The notes under the pieces: model-generated
The model's database searches: none
What the model saw: the letters and a program-made list of their open reading frames with translations, nothing else
What the model was told of the DNA's origin: nothing
Program-made: the position numbers and the translations under genes
Assembly (NCBI GenBank): GCA_002633025.1
Contig: NMRB01002415.1
Location: forward strand, 2,714 to 66,713
Length of the DNA: 64,000 bases
Reading direction: 5' to 3'
From: Notospermus geniculatus
Taxonomy: Eukaryota > Nemertea > Pilidiophora > Heteronemertea > Lineidae
In this document: piece after piece, positions 55,034-64,000 of the stretch
Layout of the letters: every line of letters begins with the position of its first letter
Numbering within the stretch: the first letter of the stretch is position 1

Positions 55034-55459
55034 TCCTGATCAATTTCCCACAAAGAGGCGTCCATTATATAAAACCTGATTGTGGTGTGCTGCCCTCTAT
55101 CGTAGTTATGATCCCATTGGGCGAGGCGACGAACAGCCCTGTAAGATTATCAGTCGAGTGAGCCGCGCAGGGAACAGCCTTTGTACTAAATTTAAAGGCT
55201 CTGCTGATCAATGTATGAAAAAAACGGCTCATCAAGATCATAAAATTGGCAATCAGAAGAGTACTGAATAATGGAACAGACAAAACAAAAGATTTTTTAA
55301 AAAGCATGATTGAATCCATTGTGTTCACTTTATGGTGTCTGTTACAGGCATGGCACTTTGCCCATGTTGAAGTTAGGGTGAATCATACTTTATATTACAA
55401 TGGTACAAACTGTTAATGTCGTCTAAACCAGTGTACCCAGGTTTCGAAGTTAGGGTGGT

Positions 55460-55565
55460 TAGCGTTGACGGTTAGGGTCAGGACTACGTTTAGGATTAGG
55501 GTATAGGGGTCAGTGACAAGGGTTGAGGGTCAGGGTTACGGTTACGGTTGGGGGCTTGGGCTAGG
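55460..55565. repeat. Degenerate GGTTAGGGT-like tract
   Basis: GGTTAGCGTTGACGGTTAGG, TTAGGATTAGGGT and GGGTCAGGGTTACGGTTACG: TTAGGG-like but too degenerate to call telomeric. A complementary C-rich tract is at 23146-23232. Confidence 0.5.
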
Positions 55566-56149
55566 AATTAGTCTGTAGGATCGGGACTGGACGACATTCA
55601 CCCATTCAGCATTACAATGATTTCACCTTTTGGCCTTGTAATGGACACATTACAAAATGGCGTCAGCCATTAACAATTAGTGCTTGCCATGAAGGTTACT
55701 TGATGAACAAGTTCCGACATGGCATAGAATATGGTTTTATGATAAATGTTGGTGTTGTAATAAATAGGCGACGCCCATTCGTTGATTAGTGTGGTGTTAA
55801 ATGAGATAGAACATTTTCTGTTTATTTTGAGAGGAAACATGGTATAAAAATTTGTTGACCATTGTGCGCTGTGTCAACCAGGTATCAATAACACAGTATG
55901 ATGGACCCGCCGGAGTTGATGGATAATTGATTTGAACAAAATGACTCGCTAATAAATTTCCGTCCATTTCACCATTTGTCACACTCAGTAATGTACAGAA
56001 CTGTGTAAAAAATCTATGTGTTCTATTGGTCAAGTAAAACTGGATTCATCTGCAGGCAATATTCCAGTAGTGACACTCAGTAAGCTGGAATGATCTGCAG
56101 ACCATATTTTGCTTGCACTTTTCACTCAGTAGACCGACCTTTGCCCAAA

Positions 56150-56413
56150 ATCTGCATAATGGAGTAAGAAATAAAAGTGGAAAATAAGTGGGAAATTTTG
56201 GCACTTTGAGGGGAATTTTTTCAATTTCTCAAATTGGGATCGAACTTTTCCCATTTTGAGAAATTTTCTTAAAATGACATGACATTTTGTCTGATTTTTC
56301 GGGCGGCATTTCTCAAAATGGGAAAAAAATGTACCCAAATTTGAGAAATTGAAAAATTCGCGCAAAAGTGCAAAAGTTCCCACTTCTCATTTTCGACTTT
56401 TATTTCTTACAGC
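56150..56413. mobile_element. GTAAGAAATAAAAGTGGAAAA foldback, copy 1
   Basis: Ends GTAAGAAATAAAAGTGG / CTTTTATTTCTTAC with inverted CCCATTTTGAGAAATTTTC and TTTCTCAAAATGGG. Other copies at 58593-58700 (left part only) and 58745-58983. Confidence 0.8.
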
Positions 56414-56998
56414 CTATATATTGTATTATAAAATGTACGTCATTTTTCATCCAAATTCTGCCCCACGATGCTCGTCTGCGGATATGAGACCAGTGTTCGG
56501 CTGCTTCTTACTCGTCCTACCGCACAAATATCGGTATATGTAGTCAGGTTTCGGGACTGTGTCCAGTATCAGTACAATGGCTTCATTCCCGACGGAAACA
56601 AAGATGGCGTCGCTGGCAGCCATATTTTAACTGGCGCCGGAAGTGCGTAATTGAAGTGAACCTCGAGGGGTAATACGACAGGCCTACTGATGGGCAAAAC
56701 ACGACCATGCAATGTAAGGGAAGGGCACCATGTTGGTTGCATTGATCTTATTCCGTTCTGTAATAGCCAAAGGTCCTACAGTGGATAATAAAAGGTGGAC
56801 CTTTTATTGTGTCTCATTTAAGCAATTAGGTACGGGTGATAAATAACATTCTTGACAGTTACCAATAAAATATATAAAAGTAATTACGGCCTGTAAATTA
56901 AATCATTTTTATTGCACCGGTAGTGATTATCTAGGTGTGGTCATCAATTACTAACATTTACTTTCATAAGTCGAATAATATCACCAAAAATCTATAGG

Positions 56999-57190
56999 GC
57001 TGCTGTTACATAGGAGCACATTTTTCATTCGTCATTTTGCGATTTGGCACGAATCATGCGTATTAACCTGAATAGGCCTAATGAACATTGCGTTCACATA
57101 GACGTTCGTTTTCTGATTTTGATTTTGAATGGAAAATGAGGAGCGAAAGATGAAAAGTGAGTAATACATTTTTATGTAACAGCAGCCTCA
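56999..57190. repeat. MITE-B copy
   Basis: GGCTGCTGTTACATAGGAGC at the left and TTTATGTAACAGCAGCC at the right: the most complete ends of the family. Intergenic between the receptor and PRIM2. Confidence 0.8.
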
Positions 57191-57224
57191 GAGATCTGAT
57201 CGCCTTAGTTTTTTAGTAATATTA

Positions 57225-57372
57225 CGGACGTTTAGAAACCAAACTATAAACGTAAACGTTCACGACAACGTTATTTTTGTACCGAAAATGCAATATAAAA
57301 TCTGGTTAATGTGTAGTAGGAAAACTAACGTTGTGGTAAAGTTTACGTTATCGTTTGATTTCTAATCCTCCC
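57225..57372. mobile_element. Foldback MITE, same family as 28246
   Basis: Inverted arms beginning CGGACGTTTAGAAACCAAAC and ending CGTTTGATTTCTAATCCTCC, TA-flanked. More diverged than the 28246 copy. Confidence 0.8.
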
Positions 57373-57597
57373 TATTATAATTCTGATGTTGCGTTATCGC
57401 TTTATTTTTGGAATTCAACAAATTGGTGAAGGATGTTGGAACATGACTGCTCTCACACGGTCAAAGGATAGTGAATCAGTCGACTTATGGATAGCTTCTC
57501 CTGGTGTAGGCCTATTCTGATAGCAGGACAGACCCCTTAATAAGAGAAGAAGGAATTAGGAACTGGAAGCAGCACAAGGACTTGGATAAGGGAATTA

Positions 57598-57775
57598 CAG
57601 TGGAACCTCCCTTAACGGACACCTCTGTCAGGAGGACACCTCTCTATTAAGGACACCAAAATTCAGTCCCAAACTGGTCATTTCTATTCATTTCAACCTC
57701 TATAATCAGGACACCTCTCAATTAAGGACAGCATTTGTCAGTCCCGAAGGTGTCCTTAATAGAGAGGTTCCACTG
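57598..57775. mobile_element. Tigger/pogo-type non-autonomous element
   Basis: Ends CAGTGGAACCTCCCTTAACG / GAGAGGTTCCACTG with TA on both sides, the known terminal pattern of Tigger-like Tc1/mariner elements. 178 bp, no coding. Confidence 0.8.
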
Positions 57776-57796
57776 TACATAGGCTGGTGGGAGATT

Positions 57797-57965
57797 AGGG
57801 CGAGTATTTTAAAATGCTCCTCAACGTAAAGGACTATTGTTCAGGGCTATTGTTCTCCTGTTGAGAACAATAGCCTTGAGGAACTTCTTAACGTTGAGGA
57901 GCATTCTAGAGAACAATACCTTAGGACTTCCTTTACGCTGAGGAGCATTCTAAAATACGGGCCTA
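57797..57965. repeat. Foldback with GGAGCATTCTA arms
   Basis: TATTTTAAAATGCTCCTCAA paired with TGAGGAGCATTCTAAAATA, plus internal AGAACAATAGCC inverted words. 20 bp after the Tigger-like element. Confidence 0.75.
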
Positions 57966-58592
57966 GCATTCACCACAAACATGACCAGAAGCATCCAGTC
58001 ATTCTAGCTTCGTGCACAGTTTCTCAAAACTTGTATGAGCGACAGGCCCGTGTATCTTCCAAAACTTACCATTGTCACGTCGCATGACGAAAACTAAGCA
58101 TCACCATACACTCTTTTTATACTGTTATAGGCTCTAAGTGAAATAGGCCGACCGCCTATCTAATCCGGATGTCAAAATGTGCGTCTCGTCCGTGTATTTC
58201 CCACGAAAATTATCCAGTGTTCAGGAGTGTCCCGAGTTTCAAAGCAAAGGGTCTTCTGTGAATCCCTCTTTGGTACTGATATAGGCTACACCCAGAGGTA
58301 AATAATTCGCTTGCACTTAGAGTCCCATTGCTGTCGAGAAAACGTGGTTCAGTTATACAGTGGACTATGAAAAACCAATACGGCTTGCTGAGTCCATGAC
58401 AGAAGTGGTCAATATGACAAACAAACAACGTCCCACATGTCGCCGATTGCAATTTATTAACTGGATGCGACATATGATGATTATAGGCTGTTCCTGTCGG
58501 TCGTTGGAGGTGCGATGAAAAGATTGGAGGTAAAACACTGTAAAACAGTAGCCTATACCCTGATTCCACCATCCAGCGCCATTACGCCAAGT

Positions 58593-58983
58593 GAGTAAGA
58601 AATAAAAGTGGAAAATAAGAAGTGGGAATTTTGAGCGAATTTTTCTCAAAATGGGAGAATTTTTTCCCAATTTTGAGAAATTTTCTTCAACAGTCAAAAT
58701 GACATGACACCAAATTCAGGATTTTGAAAGCAAAAGAATAATTAAGGGAGTGAGAAATAAAAGTGGAAAATAAAAAGCGGGAAATTTTCGCTTCGGCGAA
58801 TTTTTTAATTTAATTGGGATAGATTTTTTTCCCATTTTGAGAAATTTTCGTAAAATGACATCACATTTTGTCGGATTTTTCGGGCGATATTTCTCAAAAT
58901 GGGAAAAATTTTACCCAAATTTGAGAAATTGAAAAATTCGCGCAATATAAGTGCAAAATTTCCCACTTTTATTTCTTACTCCC
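58593..58983. mobile_element. GTAAGAAATAAAAGTGGAAAA foldback, partial plus complete copy
   Basis: A truncated copy (58593-58700) is followed by a complete one (58745-58983: GGGAGTGAGAAATAAAAGTG ... CACTTTTATTTCTTACTCCC). Both lie just upstream of PRIM2. Confidence 0.8.
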
Positions 58984-59205
58984 TTTAATAGAGAACGACA
59001 GGCGTCAACATGGCAAGCACAATCGATTGGCAGGTAGGCCTATCGATCCTTCTCATCCAATCCTTTTTGCATGTGTAAAAATATTGCAGAAATTTAGAGC
59101 AACTTCTCTTATTTCACTGCAACAGTTAAATAAATGAAGTGTTCTGCACTACTGTCAGAGGTGTTGATTTGGTTCATGACTTGATCGCTAGAGGCCGCGC
59201 GCGCA

Positions 59206-59283
59206 TGAGCAACTGCTCCGCTGACGGACCGACGAGGCCGCGCAAATTTGAAGCCGAATTTTCTGATTTGTTCCCTAAACAGG
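59206..59283 (+). other. PRIM2: Candidate 5' exon of PRIM2 (phase conflict)
   Basis: ATG-initiated open segment MSNCSADGPTRPRKFEAEF ending in AAACAG followed by GTGAAT. Its position and basic/acidic composition fit a PRIM2 N-terminus, but it ends in phase 0 whereas the next PRIM2 exon needs a phase-2 partner. A second short ATG segment (MASTIDWQ, near 59010, donor GTAGGC) has the same problem. An unseen small exon or a base error would resolve it. Confidence 0.3.
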
Positions 59284-59722
59284 TGAATACTGGTATTAAA
59301 TATCGATTTTTGTTAACTCCTGAGGTATCAAAGAACACATAAATGTCATCATTTATGAGTAATTTTTCTAAACTGCTCGGATGTTGGTGGATTTTGATAG
59401 ATGTAAATACGCTGTCGGCGCTGGTGGCGACACGTGTTGTTATACAGGGTGTCGCATGTGATCATACATTTTGTGATTTCGGTGTGAGTAGGCATGTGTT
59501 TTTGAAGCTTAATTAAAAGTAGAAATTAATTAATAATGTAATTAATGAAATCTATTCCGATTTCAGCCGACTTATTTTAGGCCTATGTACGATATTTTTC
59601 TAGGCCTTGTGTTGTTTCGGTAACGCCCGAGTAACGGGATGTTCGGTAGCCAGGCCTAATAATTTTAAGCACATTTTTGCTTACAATGTTATTTGTACAA
59701 CTTAAATTATCAATTTTTACAG

Positions 59723-62700
59723 GAATGAATTCTACGTCAGGATGTTTTACCTCAAACCTCCATCAGGCCTGACATCTCTCGAAGGCCTCGACAAAATCTG
59801 CACCAAGCGGCTGGACTTCCTCCTCCAACTCATAGGATGCACTTCATCGCTACAGATAAAGGACCTGGTGGAGGAGGTCTCCACTGTGGAGGGGTCCGAT
59901 TGTCTCATAGAGTGGACGAAGAAGGACAGGGTCTCACACTTTTTGCTCAGGTTAAGTTGGGTTGAGAGAGAATCTCTGCGTTGTGAAGGTGGGAGGTCGA
60001 TCGTTAGCTTTACGAATAAACCAATATGTTTAACTTGGGACGTCTATGATATTAAAAAATAACATCAATATCGAGGTTTTTAGCACTTTTTAGCACTTTT
60101 CCACTTTTATACATCTCAAAGCGCTTCACATAATTTATAATTCGCTCTAACTTTAACCTTGGAGGAATTGTCAGTATAATTCCTCCAAGCTTCAACATGA
60201 CAAAGTCCCAGGTCTGTGCAACAGACACCATAAAGTGAACACAATTATTAAACCACAAAGCACAATATTTACTGGGCACAACCTTGAAGTGTTTGCTGTT
60301 CAAGTGACCATTAGGTAACTGCGACGTGGATTATTTACCACTGACTTGTGCATATTTCCAAGCTTGGCACTTAGCCCATGTTAAAGTGAGGGTGAATTAT
60401 ACTTTATATGTAAAGTATAATTCACCCACTTCAACATGGGCAAAGTGCCAAGCTTGGAAATGTGCACAAGTCAGTGGTAAGTAATCCATGTCGCAGTTAC
60501 CAAATGATGTTAGGGTCACTTGCACAGCCTATAGCAAACACTCCAAGGTTGTGGTCAGTCAACTGGTAAATACTCTGGTTTGTGGTTTAATCATTGTGTT
60601 CACTTTTAAATATGGTGTCTGCTGCACAGGCCTGGCACTTTGCCCTAACTTTGAAGTTAGGGTGAATCATAATTTATATTTTTGCAGGATGGCCAGTTGC
60701 AACGACCAAGAAATGGCAAGCACCATTCTCGCCGGTGAATCAGCATTTTTCGAGTTCCGACTGACCAGCATGACGGAGGAGGAACTTGTCATATTCTTCG
60801 AGAACACAAAACGGGAATTACGTCACATAAATTGTGACGGAGTCGACAAAATATTTTCTCCATTAATAGAAAATTTAAACGTTTTAAAATCCATTTTGTG
60901 TGAATATGATTTACAGGATTTAATAAAATGTTATTTCGAAGCGGAAAAATCCGATTTGCTGCTGACTAACTTTATATCAGTGCCGTTTCAATTTGTGACT
61001 GATCTTGTTGCTAAGCGACAGGTGTTGCTTAGCAACGGTGTGGCCATGGTACCGTGTGCAAAACTCCATTTGGTCATGAAGTCATTATTTTGTGAAATTT
61101 TGAAAGTGAACTTGGTCGTTGCAAGAGAGAGTTTTCATGAAGTGAAAAAAGATGCACGCATTGAAAGGATATTCAGAAAACTACAGGTAGGTGAAAAAAA
61201 GTTGAAAAAAAGTTGAAATATACTTGAACACTAAGGGTGCTGTTACCATGGTAACACATATATTTTGGAGCTCATTTTTCACTCGTAATTTTTTTTGATT
61301 TGGCACGAATCATCCGTAACCTGAATGAACATTGCATTGCATTCTGTTCACATAGGCGTTCATTTTTCGGATTTCGATTTTGAATGGAAATCGAGGAAAA
61401 AAATAAGAAGTGAATAGTCCATTTCCATTTCTACAGTATAATTCACCCTAAACTTCAACATGGGCAAAGTGCCAAGCTTGGAAATGTGCACAAGTCAGTG
61501 GTAAATAATCCATGTCGCAGTTACCTAATGTTAGGGTCACTTGAACAGCAAACACTCCAAGGTTGTGCCCAGTCAACTGGTAAATATTGTGCTTCGTGAT
61601 TTTAAATCATTGTGATCACTTTATGGTGTCTGTTGCACAGACTGGCACTTTGCCATGTTGAAGTTAGGGTGAATTATACTTTACATGTATGTTGATAACA
61701 TGCATCAGCTCCTTCAAATTCAAATATGATAATCTTAATTTCACAACTTTCTTTACGTTCTAACTCTTTTAGGCCATATTTGGACAAAGTAACCATTGTT
61801 CCAACCCGAGATTATATGCGGTGAATCCTGTCGGCTTTGACGAGGTTGATCGGCTCGTGGAGAATTTTCCGATCTGCATGAAACACCTACATCAGAATTT
61901 GAGAGAAAGGCATCGACTTGCGCATCATTCCAGGGTAAGTAAGCTAAAGTATAATTCACCCTAACTTCAACATGGCGAGGTGCCAGGCCTGTGCAACAGA
62001 CACCATAAAGTGAACACAATGATTAAACCACAAAGCACAATATTTACCAGTTGACTGGGCACAACCTTGGGGTGTTTGCTGTTCAAGTGACCCTAACATT
62101 AGGTAAAGGCAACATGGATTATTTACCACTGACTTGTGCACATTTTCAAGCTCGGCACTTTGCCCATGTTGAAGTTAGGGTGAATCATACTTTACCAGTA
62201 TTGAAATTCGTTTACTCTACAGAATGTTGAATTCTTTGAGACCAGCACATTCTTGTGCTGTTGATTCGACAGAAACAGATAAATTTTCATTTCAGATCAT
62301 TTACACACTCTTTCTGAAAGAGACGGGCCTCACGGTGCATGAATCGATAAAGTTCTGGCAAAGGGAGTACTCCCAGGCTGCGAAAGATGACCACCCCTGT
62401 TCGCATGGTTGGCAGAAGGATGGAAAACGATACACCTACAACATCAGACATTTGTACGGTCTTGAGGGTTCACGTACCAACTATCGGGCACATACTTGCC
62501 GAGCGTTACAAGTGAGTGGTTTTTGTCTAGCTGCACTCCAGTGTAAAGCCCCTCTGTATTTGTATTTTACAATATTTTCAAAGTGTTTGGAGAATGCAGG
62601 TGGCAATCTCATAGCCCTGTGGCGGTCCCCCAAATGCTTGCCTGATACGTGAAGTACGATTCACCCGAACTTCAACATGGCAAAGTGCCAGGCCTATGCA

Positions 62701-63889
62701 ACAGACACCATAAAGTGTGAACACAATGATTAAACCACAAACCACAGTATTTACCAGTTGACTGAGCACAACCTTGGATTTTTCAATAGGCTCATGGAAA
62801 GTAAATCTGACTTGTGCACATTTCCAAGCTTGGCACTTCGCCCATGTTGAAGTTGCATGGTGAATTATACTTTTTCCAAGCTTGGCACTTTGCCCATGTT
62901 GAAGTTACGGTAAATTATACTTTTAATTCAAGATGTGCTTGACCATGAATTATGAAACCGCTCATGTTGTTAGAAAATCATGTACCTTTTCTCCTTTACA
63001 GACCATGTCCCTTTCTCCAAGGGACGTTGGGGGCTGTCCCTTTTCACACTTTGACGAAAAAAGTTTACAGAACATTCTCGACTTGGAGGACATCCCTGAA
63101 ACAATGGCGTCGAATATTCATTCTTTAGTGAGACAAGAACGTTGGAGCGACGCATGCGGTTGTGTTTTCTTGAGTAGAGGTTTGGGTGTGTTAAAAAGAT
63201 GTAATGCTGCAGAGGGGGAACAAAGGGAAGATGGAAGGAGCTCAGGAAATGACGATCAGATCTCGCAGTGTCTGAAAGAAACACAGGATTTTTTCCTCAG
63301 CCAATCAAATAACGTGAAGGAAGCCTACCCCGATGTGGCGGAGTCGGACTCGGAAACGGAGCAGACAGCCCCGCAGAAAAAAATCAAACTTGAATACGAA
63401 ATCACTCAGGATCAGAATCAGAAGCTGAAGATGCAGAACGAAGTACCCCTGCCTGCGGCGAAAAAATCTACCCCAAGAATACTGGAAAATTTTCCTATTG
63501 GTCTAGAATCTGACCAATCGTTGCCGTCTAAAATTGTGACTCCGTTGGAGGTGACGCCTACTAAAATGACATCGACAAAAAATGTTGATCCCCAGCCAAT
63601 TCCGTCCATTTCTAACTGTGATACAACTACACATGAAGTCACAGCAAACAAAATTGGCATGTTTACAAACTTTAAGGGTAAACCGGACGTTGATGTCGGT
63701 GTAGCAGACGTGACCCTCCCCAACTGTGATATTCCTGAAGATGCTTTTGAACAGGATCCAAATCTCAAATGTGAATTTCCAGACTTTAGGAATCTCAGGC
63801 TTGGTATTTCTAAGCCAATTGATTACTTCATCGCTTATACAAATCTGGTTGAGAAACTAAGAACCATTGGGGTAAATGAAACCATTTAA
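59723..63889 (+). CDS. PRIM2: DNA primase large subunit (first exon not resolved)
   Basis: Exons 59723-59950, 60688-61186, 61773-61934, 62296-62511 and 63002-63889, all GT-AG and in phase; about 663 residues resolved. PRIM2 pairs with PRIM1 and DNA polymerase alpha to make RNA primers. The N-terminal helical part shows FYLKPPSGLTSLE and RVSHFLLR. The iron-sulphur C-terminal domain has all four ligand cysteines by position: FPICMKHLH, AHTCRAL, GGCPFSHFD and WSDACGC. The RNA/DNA-binding signatures HRLAHHSR, LFLKETGLT, FWQREY and YTYNIRHLYG are also present. The human protein has 509 residues; here the last exon adds a tail of roughly 150 residues, acidic and low-complexity at first, with a basic KKIKLEYE patch. 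The first exon is uncertain: an ATG exon at 59206-59283 has a good donor, but its phase does not fit. Confidence 0.9.
60172..60409. repeat. PRIM2-intron repeat (family C), copy 1
   Basis: Inverted ends AACTTCAACATGG.CAAAGTG / CACTT(T/A)GCCCATGTTGAAGTT, with AACAGACACCATAAAGTGAA, GCACAACCTTG and ACTGACTTGTGCA inside. About 240 bp. Next copy follows immediately in reverse orientation. Confidence 0.85.
60413..60686. repeat. PRIM2-intron repeat (family C), copy 2, reaching the splice acceptor
   Basis: Reverse orientation of copy 1. Its terminal GAAGTTAGGGTGAATCATAA runs up to TTTATATTTTTGCAG, the acceptor of the 60688 exon, so the element end supplies sequence next to the 3' splice site. Confidence 0.85.
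61433..61687. repeat. PRIM2-intron repeat (family C), copy 3
   Basis: AGTATAATTCACCCTAAACT ... AAGTTAGGGTGAATTATACT, all internal words of the family present. Adjacent to a MITE-B copy (61244-61430). Confidence 0.85.
61946..62196. repeat. PRIM2-intron repeat (family C), copy 4
   Basis: Starts 11 bp after the exon-61934 boundary with TAAAGTATAATTCACCC and ends GTTAGGGTGAATCATACTTT. It makes up about 70 percent of this 361-bp intron. Confidence 0.85.
62650..62925. repeat. PRIM2-intron repeat (family C), copies 5 and 5b
   Basis: AAGTACGATTCACCCGAACT ... GAAGTTGCATGGTGAATTAT, followed by a second end fragment (AAGCTTGGCACTTTGCCCAT) at 62875-62925. A solitary end of the same family is at 55325-55408. 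Confidence 0.8.
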
Positions 63890-63911
63890 AGAAGTATGGA
63901 AGACTAACGTA

Positions 63912-64000
63912 TGACGGAGTTTCACTAGCAGCCATCTTGCCAAAAGTAGGTCATCACCATGGAGATTTCCCCCATTGGGCATGGGAGAACCAATCATCTG
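63912..64000. mobile_element. Partial foldback MITE at window end
   Basis: GACGGAGTTTCACTAGCAGC ... GGAGAACCAATCATCTG matches the left half of 21114-21278. It starts 23 bp after the PRIM2 stop, so it lies in or next to the PRIM2 3' UTR. Confidence 0.75.

Overview
The window is nuclear DNA from a metazoan draft assembly. It has split genes with GT-AG introns, very dense short foldback (MITE-like) repeats, a tRNA-derived SINE, long microsatellites and two runs of N (18217-18043+1000 scale gap, i.e. 18217-19043, and 31123-31148). Recurrent words such as TAGGCCTAC and TACATGTA, together with the gene content (Notch-ligand MNNL/DSL domains, receptor-phosphatase-type fibronectin repeats, a CXorf65-family gene, PRIM2), suggest an invertebrate deuterostome such as an echinoderm, hemichordate or cephalochordate. 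The species cannot be fixed from sequence alone. All exon models below were built by hand from open frames, splice sites and phase agreement. No alignment was run.

Main locus (minus strand, 54052 down to 29667, 3' end not found). Twenty-two exons join in perfect phase into a large single-pass receptor. In order it has: signal peptide; MNNL (N-terminal domain of Notch ligands); DSL domain; a 110-residue domain I do not recognise ('GLPE' domain); a short CCC module; EGF; EGF+DSL; then the same four-exon cassette a second time (GLPE, CCC, EGF, EGF+DSL); further EGF modules; one classical FN3; one receptor-phosphatase-type membrane-proximal FN3; a transmembrane helix; and the start of a cytoplasmic tail. 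A Notch-ligand head on a receptor-phosphatase-like stalk, with three DSL-type modules, is an architecture I do not know from described proteins. No phosphatase or kinase catalytic exon is visible downstream. A death-domain terminal exon with a partner exon (5082-8524, same strand) and a weak ankyrin-like ORF (27238-27453) may belong to this gene or to a separate one.

Other genes. A complete four-exon CXorf65-family gene lies on the plus strand at 24685-26927, with a perfect 25-bp-arm palindrome just after its stop. An intronless four-transmembrane protein gene (37926-39146, plus) sits inside an intron of the receptor on the opposite strand. PRIM2, the primase large subunit, runs from 59723 to 63889 (plus) with all four iron-sulphur cysteines and an extended C-terminal tail; its first exon is unresolved.

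Repeats fill most of the rest: 1-24.6 kb holds almost no supportable coding sequence apart from the death-domain exons. Notable items are a (CTG)60 tract, a 21-bp heptad-encoding minisatellite, a foldback of about 1.2 kb, an alternating array of two MITE families in receptor intron 1, nine tandem copies of a 3' splice-site-like unit directly before the MNNL exon, and one repeat family that occupies every resolved PRIM2 intron.
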